The notes beneath the pieces were generated by a model. The model saw only the letters and a program-made list of their open reading frames with translations, did not search any database and was not told where the DNA came from. From Streptomyces filamentosus (GTDB lineage: Bacteria > Actinomycetota > Actinomycetes > Streptomycetales > Streptomycetaceae): a stretch of 64,000 bases of DNA. Numbering within the stretch: the stretch's first letter is position 1; each line of letters opens with the position of its first letter. Below are positions 44,438 to 53,560 of the stretch, piece by piece. Position numbers and translations under genes: made by a program. The DNA is taken from assembly GCF_014654895.1 (NCBI RefSeq), contig NZ_BNBE01000001.1, forward strand, positions 186,001 to 250,000, in the 5' to 3' direction.

Positions 44438-45655
44438 TCAGTCCGTGGCCCGGACGACGACCGCCGAGTTGTAGCCGCCGTAACCGCGGGCGAGGACCAG
44501 GGCGGTGCGGATCGAGGTGGGCCGCGGCTGCCCGACCACCAGGTCGATGTCGTACGCGGGCGACAGCTCGACGTTGGTGGTGGGCGGAACCAGCCCCTCG
44601 CGGATGGCGAGCAGGGCGGTGACCACGTCCACCGGCGCGGCGCCGGAGTAGAGCCGGCCGATCATCGTCTTGGGGGCGGTGACCGGGACTCCGGAGGGCC
44701 CGAAGACGGCGGTGATCGCGTCGGCCTCCTCGCGGTCCAGCCGGGGTGTGCCGGCCGCGTCAGCGAAGACCACGTCGACGTCGCCGGCCTCGACGCCCGC
44801 GTCGGCGAGGGCGACCTCGATGGCGCGGCGCAGACCGGGCTCCCGGCCGCTGCCCGGCTTCGGGTCGAAGGTGGCGCCGTATCCGGCGATCTCGCCGTAG
44901 ACGTTGTCGGCGCCGCGCTCGCGGGCGGTCCGCTCGTCCTCCAGGATCAGCAGCGCGCCGCCCTCACCGGGGACGTAGCCGCCGGCGGCGGCGTCGAAGG
45001 GCAGGTAGGCGCGGTCGGGGTCGTCGCTGGTGGACAGCCGGCCGCCGGCGATCTGGGCGACCCAGCCCCAGGGGCAGATCGACGCGTCGAAACCGCCGGA
45101 GAAGATCAGCTTGCTGCCCTTGCGGATCTGCCGGCGCGCCTGGGCGATGGCGTCCAGGCCGCCCGCGTGGTCGCTGACGACCACGCCGCTGGGGCCGCGC
45201 ATGCCGTTGCGGATGGAGATCTGGCCGCTGTTGACGGCGTAGAACCAGGCGAAGGACTGGTACGCGCTGACGTACTGACTGCCCTGGCTCCAGAGCTTCT
45301 TGAGCTCGTTCTGGCCGAACTCGAAGCCGCCGGAGGTCGAGGCGGTGACGACGCCCATGTCGAACTCGGGGATGTCGCCGGGCTGGACGCCCGCGTCCTC
45401 GAAGGCGCAGTCGGCGGCGACCAGGGCGAGCCGGGTCATCCGGTCCGTCTGCGGGATCAGGCGGCTCGGCAGGTGCTTCTCCGCCTCGAAGCCGCGGATC
45501 TCGCCGGCGAGCCGGGAGGGGTACTGCTCCGGGTCGAAGCGGGTGACGCGCTCGATGGCGTTCTTGCCGACCCGGGTGGCGGCCCAGAAGTCGTCCACGC
45601 CCAGGCCGTTGGGGGTGGCGACGCCGATGCCGGTGACGACTGCCTTGGCGCTCAT
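44438..45655 (-). CDS. Ketosynthase beta / chain length factor
   Basis: 405-residue partner of KS-alpha. It keeps the thiolase fold but lacks the cysteine: the site aligned to KS-alpha GCTSGLD reads DHAGGLD, with His where most CLFs carry Gln. CLF controls chain length and primes the chain by malonyl decarboxylation. Length and pocket cannot be read without alignment, but the angucycline context implies a decaketide. ATG overlaps the KS-alpha stop by four bases (45652-45655), ensuring equal synthesis. Confidence 0.93.
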   Translation of the reverse strand: MSAKAVVTGIGVATPNGLGVDDFWAATRVGKNAIERVTRFDPEQYPSRLAGEIRGFEAEKHLPSRLIPQTDRMTRLALVAADCAFEDAGVQPGDIPEFDMGVVTASTSGGFEFGQNELKKLWSQGSQYVSAYQSFAWFYAVNSGQISIRNGMRGPSGVVVSDHAGGLDAIAQARRQIRKGSKLIFSGGFDASICPWGWVAQIAGGRLSTSDDPDRAYLPFDAAAGGYVPGEGGALLILEDERTARERGADNVYGEIAGYGATFDPKPGSGREPGLRRAIEVALADAGVEAGDVDVVFADAAGTPRLDREEADAITAVFGPSGVPVTAPKTMIGRLYSGAAPVDVVTALLAIREGLVPPTTNVELSPAYDIDLVVGQPRPTSIRTALVLARGYGGYNSAVVVRATD

Positions 45656-46920
45656 GCCGCGCTCCTCTCGGGTCGGGCCAGCACCATCGCGCTCTGGAAC
45701 CCGCCGAATCCGCTGCCCACGGTCAGGACCGCGTCGGTGCGGTGCTCACGGGCGTGGAGCGGGACGTAGTCGAGGTCGCACTCCGGGTCGGGGGTGTGCA
45801 GGTTGGCGGTGGGCGGCACCACGTGGTGTTCCATCGCCAGCACGGAGGCGGCGATCTCGATGGAGCCGATGGCGCCCAGCGAGTGGCCCACCATCGACTT
45901 GATGGAGCTGACGGGGGTGCGGTACGCGTGGTCGCCGAGGCTCAGCTTGAACGCGGCCGTCTCGTGCCGGTCGTTCTGCTTGGTGCCCGAGCCGTGCGCG
46001 TTGATGTAGTCGATCGACTCCGGGTTCATCCGGGCCTCGGCCATGGCCACGTTGATCGCCTCGGACATCTCGCGCCCGTCGGGGCGCAGCCCGGTCATGT
46101 GGAAGGCGTTGCAGCGCGAGGCGTAGCCGGCGATCTCCGCGTAGATGTGCGCTCCGCGGCGTCGCGCGCTCTCCAGCTCCTCCAGGACGAAGACCGCGGA
46201 GCCCTCGCCGAGGACGAAGCCGTTGCGCGTGCCGTCGAAGGGCCGCGAGGCGTGCTCGGGGTCGTCGTTGCGCGGGGTGGTCGCCTTGATGGCGTCGAAG
46301 CAGGCCATGGTGATCGGCGAGATCGGGGCGTCCGTGGCGCCGGTGATCATCACGTCGGCGGTGCCCTCGCGGATCAGCTCGACGGCGTGGCCGACCGAGT
46401 CCAGTCCGGAGGTGCAGCCGGTGGAGACCACCGTGGCGGGGCCCTCGGCGCCGACGGCCCAGGCGACCTCGGCCGAGAACGAGCTCGGGACGAAGTAGTT
46501 GTACAGGTGCTGCGGCGCGTACGTGTGGTCGACCAGGTCGAGCCGGCCGTCGTCGCTGACGATCCGGTACTCGTCGTCCAGGCCGGTGGTGGCGCCGACG
46601 GCGCTGCCGATCGTGACGCCGGTGCGGTGCGGGTCGAAGCCGGCCAGGTCGAGGCCGCTGTCGGCCAGCGCCTCGCGGGCGGCGACGACGCCGAACTGCG
46701 CGGCGCGGTCCATGCGGCGGATCTCCTGCGGGGTGAGCCCGTGGAGTTCGGGGGCGAAGTCGACCTCCGCCGCCACCTGGGAGCGGAACTGGGAGGGGTC
46801 GAAGAAGGTGATGCCCCGCGTCGCGGTGCGTCCCTCGCTCAACAGGCTCCAGAAGTTCTTGGTGCCGATTCCCCCGGGGGCGAGCACTCCGACCCCTGTG
46901 ATCACTACGCGGCGGCCCAC
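45652..46920 (-). CDS. Ketosynthase alpha of type II PKS
   Basis: 422-residue condensing enzyme with the full active site: Cys in [10 protein letters not shown] (about 173), His in INAHGSGT (about 313), Lys in SSIKSMVGH and His in GHSLGAIG (about 350). It joins malonyl-derived units on ACP into a poly-beta-ketone. The GTG at 46920 is behind GGGAGGG. It lies between the cyclase and CLF genes as in pga, jad and related angucycline clusters. Confidence 0.95.
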   Translation of the reverse strand: MGRRVVITGVGVLAPGGIGTKNFWSLLSEGRTATRGITFFDPSQFRSQVAAEVDFAPELHGLTPQEIRRMDRAAQFGVVAAREALADSGLDLAGFDPHRTGVTIGSAVGATTGLDDEYRIVSDDGRLDLVDHTYAPQHLYNYFVPSSFSAEVAWAVGAEGPATVVSTGCTSGLDSVGHAVELIREGTADVMITGATDAPISPITMACFDAIKATTPRNDDPEHASRPFDGTRNGFVLGEGSAVFVLEELESARRRGAHIYAEIAGYASRCNAFHMTGLRPDGREMSEAINVAMAEARMNPESIDYINAHGSGTKQNDRHETAAFKLSLGDHAYRTPVSSIKSMVGHSLGAIGSIEIAASVLAMEHHVVPPTANLHTPDPECDLDYVPLHAREHRTDAVLTVGSGFGGFQSAMVLARPERSAA

Positions 46921-46957
46921 TGGTCGCGCCCTCCCTTCGTGTCGTCGTGTCGCGGTG

Positions 46958-47287
46958 TCACCGGGAAGCCGTCCAGTCGTAGAAGCGGGTGGCCATGGCG
47001 TCGGCGGGCGAGCGCCAGGTCTTCGGGTCGTAGGCGGTGATGAAGGGCTTCAGGTCGTCGCTGACCTTCACGAAGGAGGGGTCCGTCTTGGCCTCCTCGA
47101 TCAGCTCGCCGCCGTTCTCGACGTCGAAGTCCTGGAGGTGGAAGTAGAGGCCCCGGTACGCGAACAGCTGGCGGCGGCGGGTGCCCATGCGGTGCGGCAT
47201 GTCGGTGGCGTCGAACTCCGCGAAGAGCTGGCCGACTTCGGCGGTCGACGCGAGGTCCATACGGGCCACGATCAGGGTGCTGTGCAT
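46958..47287 (-). CDS. TcmI-family polyketide cyclase
   Basis: 109-residue ferredoxin-like dimeric alpha/beta-barrel cyclase with [22 protein letters not shown], characteristic of TcmI/JadI/PgaF proteins that close later rings of the polyketide. Position directly upstream of KS-alpha matches pgaF. ATG at 47287 behind GAGGAAGAG. Expected to shape the fourth, angular ring together with the didomain aromatase. Confidence 0.92.
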   Translation of the reverse strand: MHSTLIVARMDLASTAEVGQLFAEFDATDMPHRMGTRRRQLFAYRGLYFHLQDFDVENGGELIEEAKTDPSFVKVSDDLKPFITAYDPKTWRSPADAMATRFYDWTASR

Positions 47288-47307
47288 CTCTTCCTCTTTT
47301 CCGTGCG

Positions 47308-47970
47308 TCAAGGGGTGGCTCGGGGGCTGAACAGCCGGACGAAGTCGGTCACGCCGTCCGTGATGAGCGCGTCGACCTCGAAGTCCGGGAGCTTCAGGGC
47401 GCCGTGGAAGGAGCGCTGGACGACGCCCTGCGCCACCAGCTGGATGAACCGGTCGGCGGCGTGGTCGGCGTCGGCGATGTCGAGCAGTCCAACATCGGCC
47501 AGCCGCCGCAGTCGGCGGGCCAGTTCGCGCCGGGCCTGCCGGGGGCCGGCGGTCTGCCACATCTCCAGCACCCCGGCGGGCAGCCGGTCGAGTTCGGCGC
47601 CGATGTGCCGGACGATGGCGAAGTGCTCCGGGAAGCTCGTCAGCGGCGTCAGCCACGCGCGGCCGAGGGCGGCGAGGTCATGCTCCAGGTCGACGACGTC
47701 GACCAGGTGCTCCTCGGCGATGACGGTCAGCGAGGCGGCGACGGCGGCGGCGCTCTCCAGCAGGACGGAGAGCAGCAGCTGCTCCTTGTCCTTGAAGTAG
47801 TGCGTGACCGTCTCCGGGGCGACGTCCGCCTCGTCCGCGACGGTCTCCACGGTGGCGTGGGTCCAGCCTTCGCGGGCGAAGACGTCCCGGGCCGTCCGCA
47901 CGATGTGGCGGCGCTGCTCGGCGGGGCCGGCTTGCGGGGGGCGGGTGGCGGTTGCTTCCGGCGTGGCCAT
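47308..47970 (-). CDS. TetR-family regulator within the PKS operon
   Basis: 220-residue regulator with helix-turn-helix VFAREGWTHATVETVADEADVAPETVTHYFKDKEQLL (about 30-66). The ligand domain is closely related to that of the TetR at 22393-23034 (EHFAIVR, RLP, GPRQARRELARRL, RSFHGAL). It interrupts the conserved hydroxylase-cyclase pair of angucycline clusters. None of the 17-bp operator copies seen at 22.3-23.1 kb appears near it, so its DNA target may differ. ATG at 47970. Probably senses a pathway intermediate; not shown. Confidence 0.85.
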   Translation of the reverse strand: MATPEATATRPPQAGPAEQRRHIVRTARDVFAREGWTHATVETVADEADVAPETVTHYFKDKEQLLLSVLLESAAAVAASLTVIAEEHLVDVVDLEHDLAALGRAWLTPLTSFPEHFAIVRHIGAELDRLPAGVLEMWQTAGPRQARRELARRLRRLADVGLLDIADADHAADRFIQLVAQGVVQRSFHGALKLPDFEVDALITDGVTDFVRLFSPRATP

Positions 47971-48026
47971 GGGGTTGCTCCTCCAGGGGGGCGGTTGGGA
48001 CCGGTTGCGGGGTGCGGGGCTCCGGC

Positions 48027-49505
48027 TCAGAGCGCGCGGGGTCGGCCGAACCAGCGCTCCAGGGCCATGGGGAGGTCGTGGTGGCTGCCGGGCGCGGCCC
48101 AGGCGACGTAGCCGTCGGGGCGGACGAGGACGGCGGTGGTGCCGCGCAGTCCGCTGTCGGCGGAGACCTCGCCCGGTTCGGCGGTGACGATGTCGACCCG
48201 GTCCGACCAGCCGGCGGCGCGGGCCCGGAGCCGGGGGTTGTCCGTCAGGTCGAGGAGCAGACCGCGGGCGGAGTGCAGCAGCCGGGTGCTGCTGGTGGTG
48301 CGGTCCCCGGTGGTCAGGGCCAGGTGGGGCATCCGCTTGCCGAGCAGGGGGTGGTCGCCGGTGCCGACGTCGTACGTGATCTCCAGGCCGCTCACCATGG
48401 CGGCGAGGTGCCGGGACACGTCCTCGTAGCGGATGAGCTCGTTGAGGACGTCGCGCAGCGGCTGCACCTCGGGACCGCTGAGGAAGAGCAGGCCCTGGGC
48501 GCGGGTGTTCATGAGGAGGCGCTTGCCGACGGCGTGGCGCTCGCTGTGGTAGGTGTCGAGCAGCTCGGGGGAGGCCGTGCCCCTGACGGTGGCGGCGAGC
48601 TTCCAGCCGAGGTTCACGGCGTCCTGGATGCTGGTGTTCATGCCCTGCCCGCCGGCGGGCAGGTGGATGTGGGCGGAGTCGCCCGCGAGCAGCACCCGGC
48701 CGCGGCGGTACTCGGTGACCTGGCGGGTCGCGTCGCCGAAGGAGCTGACCCACACCGGTTCGGCGTGCGAGATGTCCTGGCCGGTCAGCCGCTTCCAGGC
48801 GTCGGCGACCTCGTCGAAGGAGGGCGGGGCGTCCCGCCGCTGGGGCGGGGTGCCGCGCTCGCAGACGATGATGCGGGTGATGCCGCCGGGCAGCGGGCCG
48901 ACCATGACCATGCCGCCGGGCAGGGTCTCCCCGATCATGCGGGGTTCGAGTTCGATGCCCTTGAGGTCGGCGAGGAACATCTCCATCGTCGACGGCGTGC
49001 CGGGGAAGTCGAAGCCGGCCGCCTTGCGGACGGTGCTGCGGCCGCCGTCGCAGCCCACCAGGTAGTCGGCGCGCAGGGTCTGGACGCCGTCCGGACCGCG
49101 GACCTCGACCTCGACGCCGTCGTCGCCGTCCGTGAGGGACAGCAGCTCGTGGCTGCGGCGTATGTCGGCACCGAGGCTGACGGCCCACTGCTCCAGGTGG
49201 GTCTCGGTCACGGACTGCGGCACGGTCTTGGCGGCCTGCCAGGCGCCCTCCAGGACCCCGAAGTCGACGGGCAGGCCGCCGAAGTGGCCCTGCCGGCTGG
49301 TCTCGATCTCGCCGAACCGGGGCAGGATGCCCCGCTGGTCGAAGACCTCCATGGTGCGGGCGGTGAATCCCAGGCCCCGGGACTCGCCGGTGCGCTCCGC
49401 GAGCCGCTCCAGGACGATGACGTCGACTCCCGCGAGGCGCAGTTCGGCGGCGAGCGTCAGCCCGGCCGGACCAGCGCCCACGACAATCACCGCAGCGTCG
49501 GCGTC
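48027..49505 (-). CDS. PgaE-like FAD-dependent angucyclinone hydroxylase
   Basis: 492-residue group A flavin hydroxylase: AAVIVVGAGPAGLTLAAE (FAD loop), YLVGCDGGRSTVRKAAGFDFPG and RVLLAGDSAHIHLPAGGQGMN. It is strikingly like PgaE, including the LGFTARTMEVFDQRGILPRFGE block, so it should insert oxygen at C12 of an angucyclinone. The ATG at 49505 follows GAGGAGAGG and matches the start I recall for PgaE; an ATG 18 bases upstream is also possible. First gene of the minus-strand run, so the region upstream should hold the main biosynthetic promoter. Confidence 0.93.
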   Translation of the reverse strand, partial: DADAAVIVVGAGPAGLTLAAELRLAGVDVIVLERLAERTGESRGLGFTARTMEVFDQRGILPRFGEIETSRQGHFGGLPVDFGVLEGAWQAAKTVPQSVTETHLEQWAVSLGADIRRSHELLSLTDGDDGVEVEVRGPDGVQTLRADYLVGCDGGRSTVRKAAGFDFPGTPSTMEMFLADLKGIELEPRMIGETLPGGMVMVGPLPGGITRIIVCERGTPPQRRDAPPSFDEVADAWKRLTGQDISHAEPVWVSSFGDATRQVTEYRRGRVLLAGDSAHIHLPAGGQGMNTSIQDAVNLGWKLAATVRGTASPELLDTYHSERHAVGKRLLMNTRAQGLLFLSGPEVQPLRDVLNELIRYEDVSRHLAAMVSGLEITYDVGTGDHPLLGKRMPHLALTTGDRTTSSTRLLHSARGLLLDLTDNPRLRARAAGWSDRVDIVTAEPGEVSADSGLRGTTAVLVRPDGYVAWAAPGSHHDLPMALERWFGRPRAL

Positions 49506-49953
49506 CATGTACCTCTCCTCGGCCATCTCAAGGGTTCCTTCGGTGGGAGTTCCGGTGCGCGGGAGATCCCGTGTGCCGGAGTGACGTGTGCTCAGAGCAG
49601 AGCAGCGGAAGCTGATGACAATCCTGTCCGCCGGGAAAGGTGAATTCAACCGGCCCATGTTCATGCCTCTGTGAGTTTTCGTCATGTCTTTCCGCCCGGC
49701 ACAGAACCCGGTGCGGCGAATGTCAGAGGAATGCAAGAAGTGCTCCCGCGACCGCCCTTCGGGGTGCCGGAGCGCCAGGTCCGGGGGGCTCGGCACGGAA
49801 CGCCGAACACCTTCCCGCTCTCCCCTCCCTTCACCGACAGGAAACCTTTCGGAGGATGTCAGAAGCCGTACAGAATTGGCTTTCCGCTCTTGCCGCCGTC
49901 CGCGCGGCGGAATTAGCGTCGCCACCGATTCCAGCGACCACGAGGGGGATGCG
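49506..49953. other. Divergent intergenic region holding the main biosynthetic promoter(s)
   Basis: About 450 bases between the PgaE-like gene (minus) and a DNA-binding-like protein (plus). It has lower GC patches (for example near 49600-49680 and 49850-49920) expected of promoters. A weak TTGCCG ... AATTAG pair near 49890-49918 could serve the plus gene. I find no butyrolactone-receptor palindrome or clear direct repeats here. No convincing gene. Confidence 0.45.
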
Positions 49954-50889
49954 GTGCATCACGGGACGATCCTTACGACCGGGGCCACGGCCGCCTGCGC
50001 GGGCACCGACTGCCGCCTCCGGGAGGCGGCGGGCCGGACCCGCCGGCCGCCGGTGGCGGGGAGCAGGCTGTGCCCGTCCTGCCGCGGACGGCTGGGCCGG
50101 GAGCTGCGGGATCTGTCGGAGCTGTACGAGGAGTGCGGTCGCCGCCTCGGCGGGGACGCAGGCCGCACCGGTGAGCAGGTCCGGGGCGGCACGGTGCCGG
50201 AGGTCCCGCTCGACGTCCGGGCCGTGGAGACGCGCACCCTGATCCTCCAGGTCCTGAGCCGCTGGGCCTGCCGGGTCGCCGAGGAGCGCGAACTGGCGGC
50301 CCCGCGGCGCGCGATCGCCCCGCTCGTCGGCTTCCTGGTCCGGCACGCGGCCTGGCTCGCGGCGCACGAGGCGGCCGGGGAGGTGTCCGAGGAGGTGGCG
50401 CGGACGGCGCGCGGCGCCCGGCGGGCGGTCGTCCCGCCGCCGGGCCAGCGGGTCTCCATCGGCGCGTGCGTGGAGCAGGGTTGCGGGGGCGGACTGACGG
50501 CGGTCGTGTGGCCGGAGCGGCCCGAGCAGCCGGCCGAGATCCGCTGCGACGCGCATCCCTCCCACCGCTGGCTGGGACACCGCTGGCTCCAGCTCAGCCG
50601 GCGGCACGGCGCGACGCGGCACCGCGCCCCGGCGGCACCGCGCGCGCGGACCCGGGGCGACCGCCCGGCCGGAGGCGACGGCGGCGGGCACGCCCCGGCC
50701 GCCGAACCGTCCCGCTGGGTGGCTCCCGCCGACGTGGCCCGGCTCTGGGGCGTGCCGATGGGCAGCGTCTACCGCCACGCCAGCACCGACAAGTGGCGCC
50801 GGCGCAACGAGGGGGGCCGCGCGTACTACCACGCCACGGACGTCCACGAGACGCTGGCCCGCCGAGCGACGGCCGAGGCGGCGCGCTGA
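49954..50889 (+). CDS. Zinc-ribbon/helix-turn-helix protein of unknown role
   Basis: 311 residues from a GTG at 49954 behind GAGGGGG. The N-terminus has a Cys-pair segment (AACAGTDC then SRLCPSCRGRLGREL), suggestive of a zinc ribbon. A further Cys/His region (GACVEQGCGG ... IRCDAHPSHRW) lies near 175-205, and the C-terminus (about 258-300) is a helix-turn-helix-like block, WVAPADVARLWGVPMGSVYRHASTDKW. Such proteins occur on actinobacterial mobile elements and phage, but no other mobile genes are nearby. Could be a transcription or replication accessory factor. Followed by a strong terminator. Confidence 0.65.
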   Translation: MHHGTILTTGATAACAGTDCRLREAAGRTRRPPVAGSRLCPSCRGRLGRELRDLSELYEECGRRLGGDAGRTGEQVRGGTVPEVPLDVRAVETRTLILQVLSRWACRVAEERELAAPRRAIAPLVGFLVRHAAWLAAHEAAGEVSEEVARTARGARRAVVPPPGQRVSIGACVEQGCGGGLTAVVWPERPEQPAEIRCDAHPSHRWLGHRWLQLSRRHGATRHRAPAAPRARTRGDRPAGGDGGGHAPAAEPSRWVAPADVARLWGVPMGSVYRHASTDKWRRRNEGGRAYYHATDVHETLARRATAEAAR

Positions 50890-50897
50890 ACCCCCGG

Positions 50898-50954
50898 CCC
50901 CGCCCCAGGGGGAAGGCCGAGCCCTGAGGGCTCGGCCTTCCCCCTGGGGCGGGG
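50898..50954. terminator. Very strong bidirectional hairpin
   Basis: Perfect 26-bp inverted repeat (arms 50898-50923 and 50929-50954) with a CTGAG loop, just past the stop of the zinc-ribbon protein. Confidence 0.88.
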
Positions 50955-50995
50955 TCTCTTCCGGTCCGCGCGGCAGCGGTCTGCTGGGGCCTGGC

Positions 50996-51348
50996 GTTGC
51001 CTGCCGGGGGTTTGCTGCCGCCTGGTGGGGCCTGTTGCCGCCCGCCGGGGGCCGTTGCCGTCGACCGGAGGGCCCGTTGCCGGCCGCCGAGGGGCCGTTG
51101 CCGTCGGCTGGGGGGCTGTTGCCACCCGCCGGGGGCCTGTTGCCGCCCGCCGGGGGGCCGCTGCCGTCGACCGGAGGGCCCGTTGCCGGCCGCCGAGGGA
51201 CCGCTGCCGTCGGCTGAGCGTCCGCCGCCACCCACCGGGGGCCCGTTGCCGCCTGCCGGGGGCCGCTGCCATCGACCGGAGGGCCCGTTGCCGTCGGCTG
51301 GGGAGCTGTTGCCACCCATCGGGGGCCCGTTGCCGCCCGCCGGGGGCC
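50996..51348. repeat. 21-bp minisatellite, about 17 imperfect copies
   Basis: Units built around GTTGCCGCCCGCCGGGGGCC(T), 20-22 bases each, repeated head to tail. Because most units are 21 bases, reading frames stay open as seven-residue repeats (LPPAGGL-type on plus, GGNGPPA-type on minus), but start, binding site and end are unconvincing, so I treat it as noncoding. The following 330 bases (51349-51677) are also skewed, with recurring GCCGGGCTTCG-type words, and carry no gene up to the carboxylase stop. Confidence 0.8.
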
Positions 51349-51677
51349 TCCGGAGATCTGCTGAGGGCCGGTGGGTACGCACCCACCGGCCCTCGTGCCC
51401 ACCGGGCTTCCTGCACGACGCGCTTCGCGCGCACCGGACCAGGCGCTCCGCCGGCCCTCGCGCCCGCGAGCTTCGCACCTCCGGCCCGGACGTCCGCCGG
51501 GCTTCGTACTCCGACGGATGCCGTGTCCTCCGCCCGCGCGCCTACGGGCTCCGGCAGTCGCCGGCCGTCGTGTCCGGCCGCCGTCCGCCCACCGGGCCCG
51601 GCGCTCGCCGGGCTTCGTACCCACCTTGCGGGAACGCGCGGCCGGCGGGCTTCGGCGCGGGGGTCGTCCGGTGCTCG

Positions 51678-53432
51678 TCAGGCCTTGATGTCGCAGATGC
51701 CGGCGCCGGAGGTGACCGACGCGCCGACCTCGGCGTTGAGGCCGGTGACGGTGCCGGACTTGTGGGCGTTGAGGGGCTGTTCCATCTTCATGGCTTCCAG
51801 GACGACGATCAGGTCGCCCTCCTGGACCTCCTGGCCCTCCTCGACCGCGACCTTCACGATCGTGCCCTGCATCGGCGAGGCCAGGGTGTCGCCCGACGCG
51901 GCCGGGCCGGACTTCTTCGCCGCCCGGCGCTTCGGCTTCGCGCCGGCGGCCAGACCCGTGCGGGCCAGGGTCATGCCCAGGCTCGACGGCAGGGACACCT
52001 CCAGGCGCTTCCCGCCGACCTCGACCACGATCGTCTCGCGGCCCGCCTCGTCGTCCTCCGCCTCCGCGCCGGCCGGGGCGAACGGCTTGATCTCGTTGAC
52101 GAACTCCGTCTCGATCCACCGGGTGTGGACCCGGAACGGGTCCGCGGTGAACGCCGGGTCGACGACGACCGCCTGGTGGAACGGGATGGCCGTCGCCATG
52201 CCCTCGACCCTGAACTCGGCCAGCGCACGCGCGGCACGCTGGAGCGCCTGCTCACGCGTCGCACCCGTCACGATCAGCTTCGCGAGCAGCGAGTCCCACG
52301 CCGGGCCGATCACGCTGCCGGACTCCACACCCGCGTCCAGGCGGACGCCCGGACCGGTCGGCGGCTGGAAGAGGGTGACCGTGCCGGGGGCCGGGAGGAA
52401 GTTGCGGCCCGGGTCCTCGCCGTTGATGCGGAACTCGAAGGAGTGACCGCGCATGGCCGGGTCGCCGTACCCGAGCTCCTCACCGTCCGCGATCCGGAAC
52501 ATCTCCCGGACCAGGTCGATGCCCGTGACCTCCTCGGTCACCGGGTGCTCCACCTGCAGACGCGTGTTCACCTCCAGGAAGGAGATCGTGCCGTCCATGC
52601 CGACGAGGAACTCGACCGTGCCGGCGCCGACATAGCCGGCCTCCTTCAGGATCGCCTTCGACGCCGCGTACAGCTGCGCGTTCTGCTCCTCCGTCAGGAA
52701 CGGCGCCGGGGCCTCCTCGACGAGCTTCTGGTGCCGGCGCTGGAGCGAGCAGTCACGCGTGGAGACCACGACCACGTTGCCGTGCTGGTCGGCCAGGCAC
52801 TGCGTCTCCACGTGACGCGGCTTGTCCAGGTACCGCTCGACGAAGCACTCGCCCCGCCCGAACGCGGCGACGGCCTCGCGGACGGCGGAGTCGTACAGCT
52901 CCGGGACCTCTTCGAGGGTGCGGGCGACCTTCAGACCACGCCCGCCGCCGCCGAACGCCGCCTTGATCGCGATCGGCAGACCGTGCTCCTCGGCGAACGC
53001 GACGACCTCGTCCGCACCCGACACCGGGTCCGGGGTGCCCGCCACCAGCGGGGCACCGGCACGCTGGGCGATGTGCCGGGCCGCGACCTTGTCACCGAGG
53101 TCGCGGATGGCCTGCGGCGGCGGGCCGATCCACGTCAGACCGGCGTCGATCACGGCCTGGGCGAACTCCGCGTTCTCCGAGAGGAAGCCGTAACCGGGGT
53201 GGATCGCGTCCGCCCCCGAGTCCTTCGCGGCCTGCAGGACCTTGCCCATGTCCAGGTAGCTGGTCGCCGGGGTGTCACCGCCCAGGGCGAACGCCTCGTC
53301 AGCCGCACGGACGTGCAGAGCGTCCCGGTCCGGCTCCGCGTAGACGGCTACGCTGGCGATCCCGGCATCCCGGCAGGCACGGGCGACACGAACAGCGATT
53401 TCGCCACGGTTGGCGATGAGCACCTTGCGCAC
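51678..53432 (-). CDS. Acyl-CoA carboxylase alpha subunit (biotin carboxylase + BCCP)
   Basis: 584 residues, full length. The biotin carboxylase domain (1-about 450) shows the ATP-grasp loop [11 protein letters not shown] and catalytic [16 protein letters not shown] linker with basic [10 protein letters not shown] precedes the biotinyl domain, with the biotinylated lysine in EAMKMEQ (about residue 550). GTG at 53432 behind GGAG. It carboxylates biotin for the beta subunit encoded at 33874-35436. Its place in the regulatory arm, about 16 kb from the beta gene, recalls JadJ of the jadomycin cluster. Confidence 0.93.
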   Translation of the reverse strand: MRKVLIANRGEIAVRVARACRDAGIASVAVYAEPDRDALHVRAADEAFALGGDTPATSYLDMGKVLQAAKDSGADAIHPGYGFLSENAEFAQAVIDAGLTWIGPPPQAIRDLGDKVAARHIAQRAGAPLVAGTPDPVSGADEVVAFAEEHGLPIAIKAAFGGGGRGLKVARTLEEVPELYDSAVREAVAAFGRGECFVERYLDKPRHVETQCLADQHGNVVVVSTRDCSLQRRHQKLVEEAPAPFLTEEQNAQLYAASKAILKEAGYVGAGTVEFLVGMDGTISFLEVNTRLQVEHPVTEEVTGIDLVREMFRIADGEELGYGDPAMRGHSFEFRINGEDPGRNFLPAPGTVTLFQPPTGPGVRLDAGVESGSVIGPAWDSLLAKLIVTGATREQALQRAARALAEFRVEGMATAIPFHQAVVVDPAFTADPFRVHTRWIETEFVNEIKPFAPAGAEAEDDEAGRETIVVEVGGKRLEVSLPSSLGMTLARTGLAAGAKPKRRAAKKSGPAASGDTLASPMQGTIVKVAVEEGQEVQEGDLIVVLEAMKMEQPLNAHKSGTVTGLNAEVGASVTSGAGICDIKA

Positions 53433-53560
53433 GACGATTCACTTCTCCTGATGTCCGGGTACGGAATACATGACTTCCTCCACCTTGACCAGCGATCCTT
53501 CAGGGATCAACCTCCGCCAGTACAGGGTTCGGTGAAATGCGAGGTCCCCTCGAGGAGAAT

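Noticed and set aside
49690..49950. Extended upstream part of the zinc-ribbon frame as true N-terminus
   Set aside because: Composition is Arg/Ser-rich and unstructured, while a GTG at 49954 has a strong GAGGGGG site.
50996..51660. Long open frames with seven-residue repeats across the minisatellite on both strands
   Set aside because: The 21-base period keeps every frame open; no start with a binding site, no signal or domain, and both strands are equally open.
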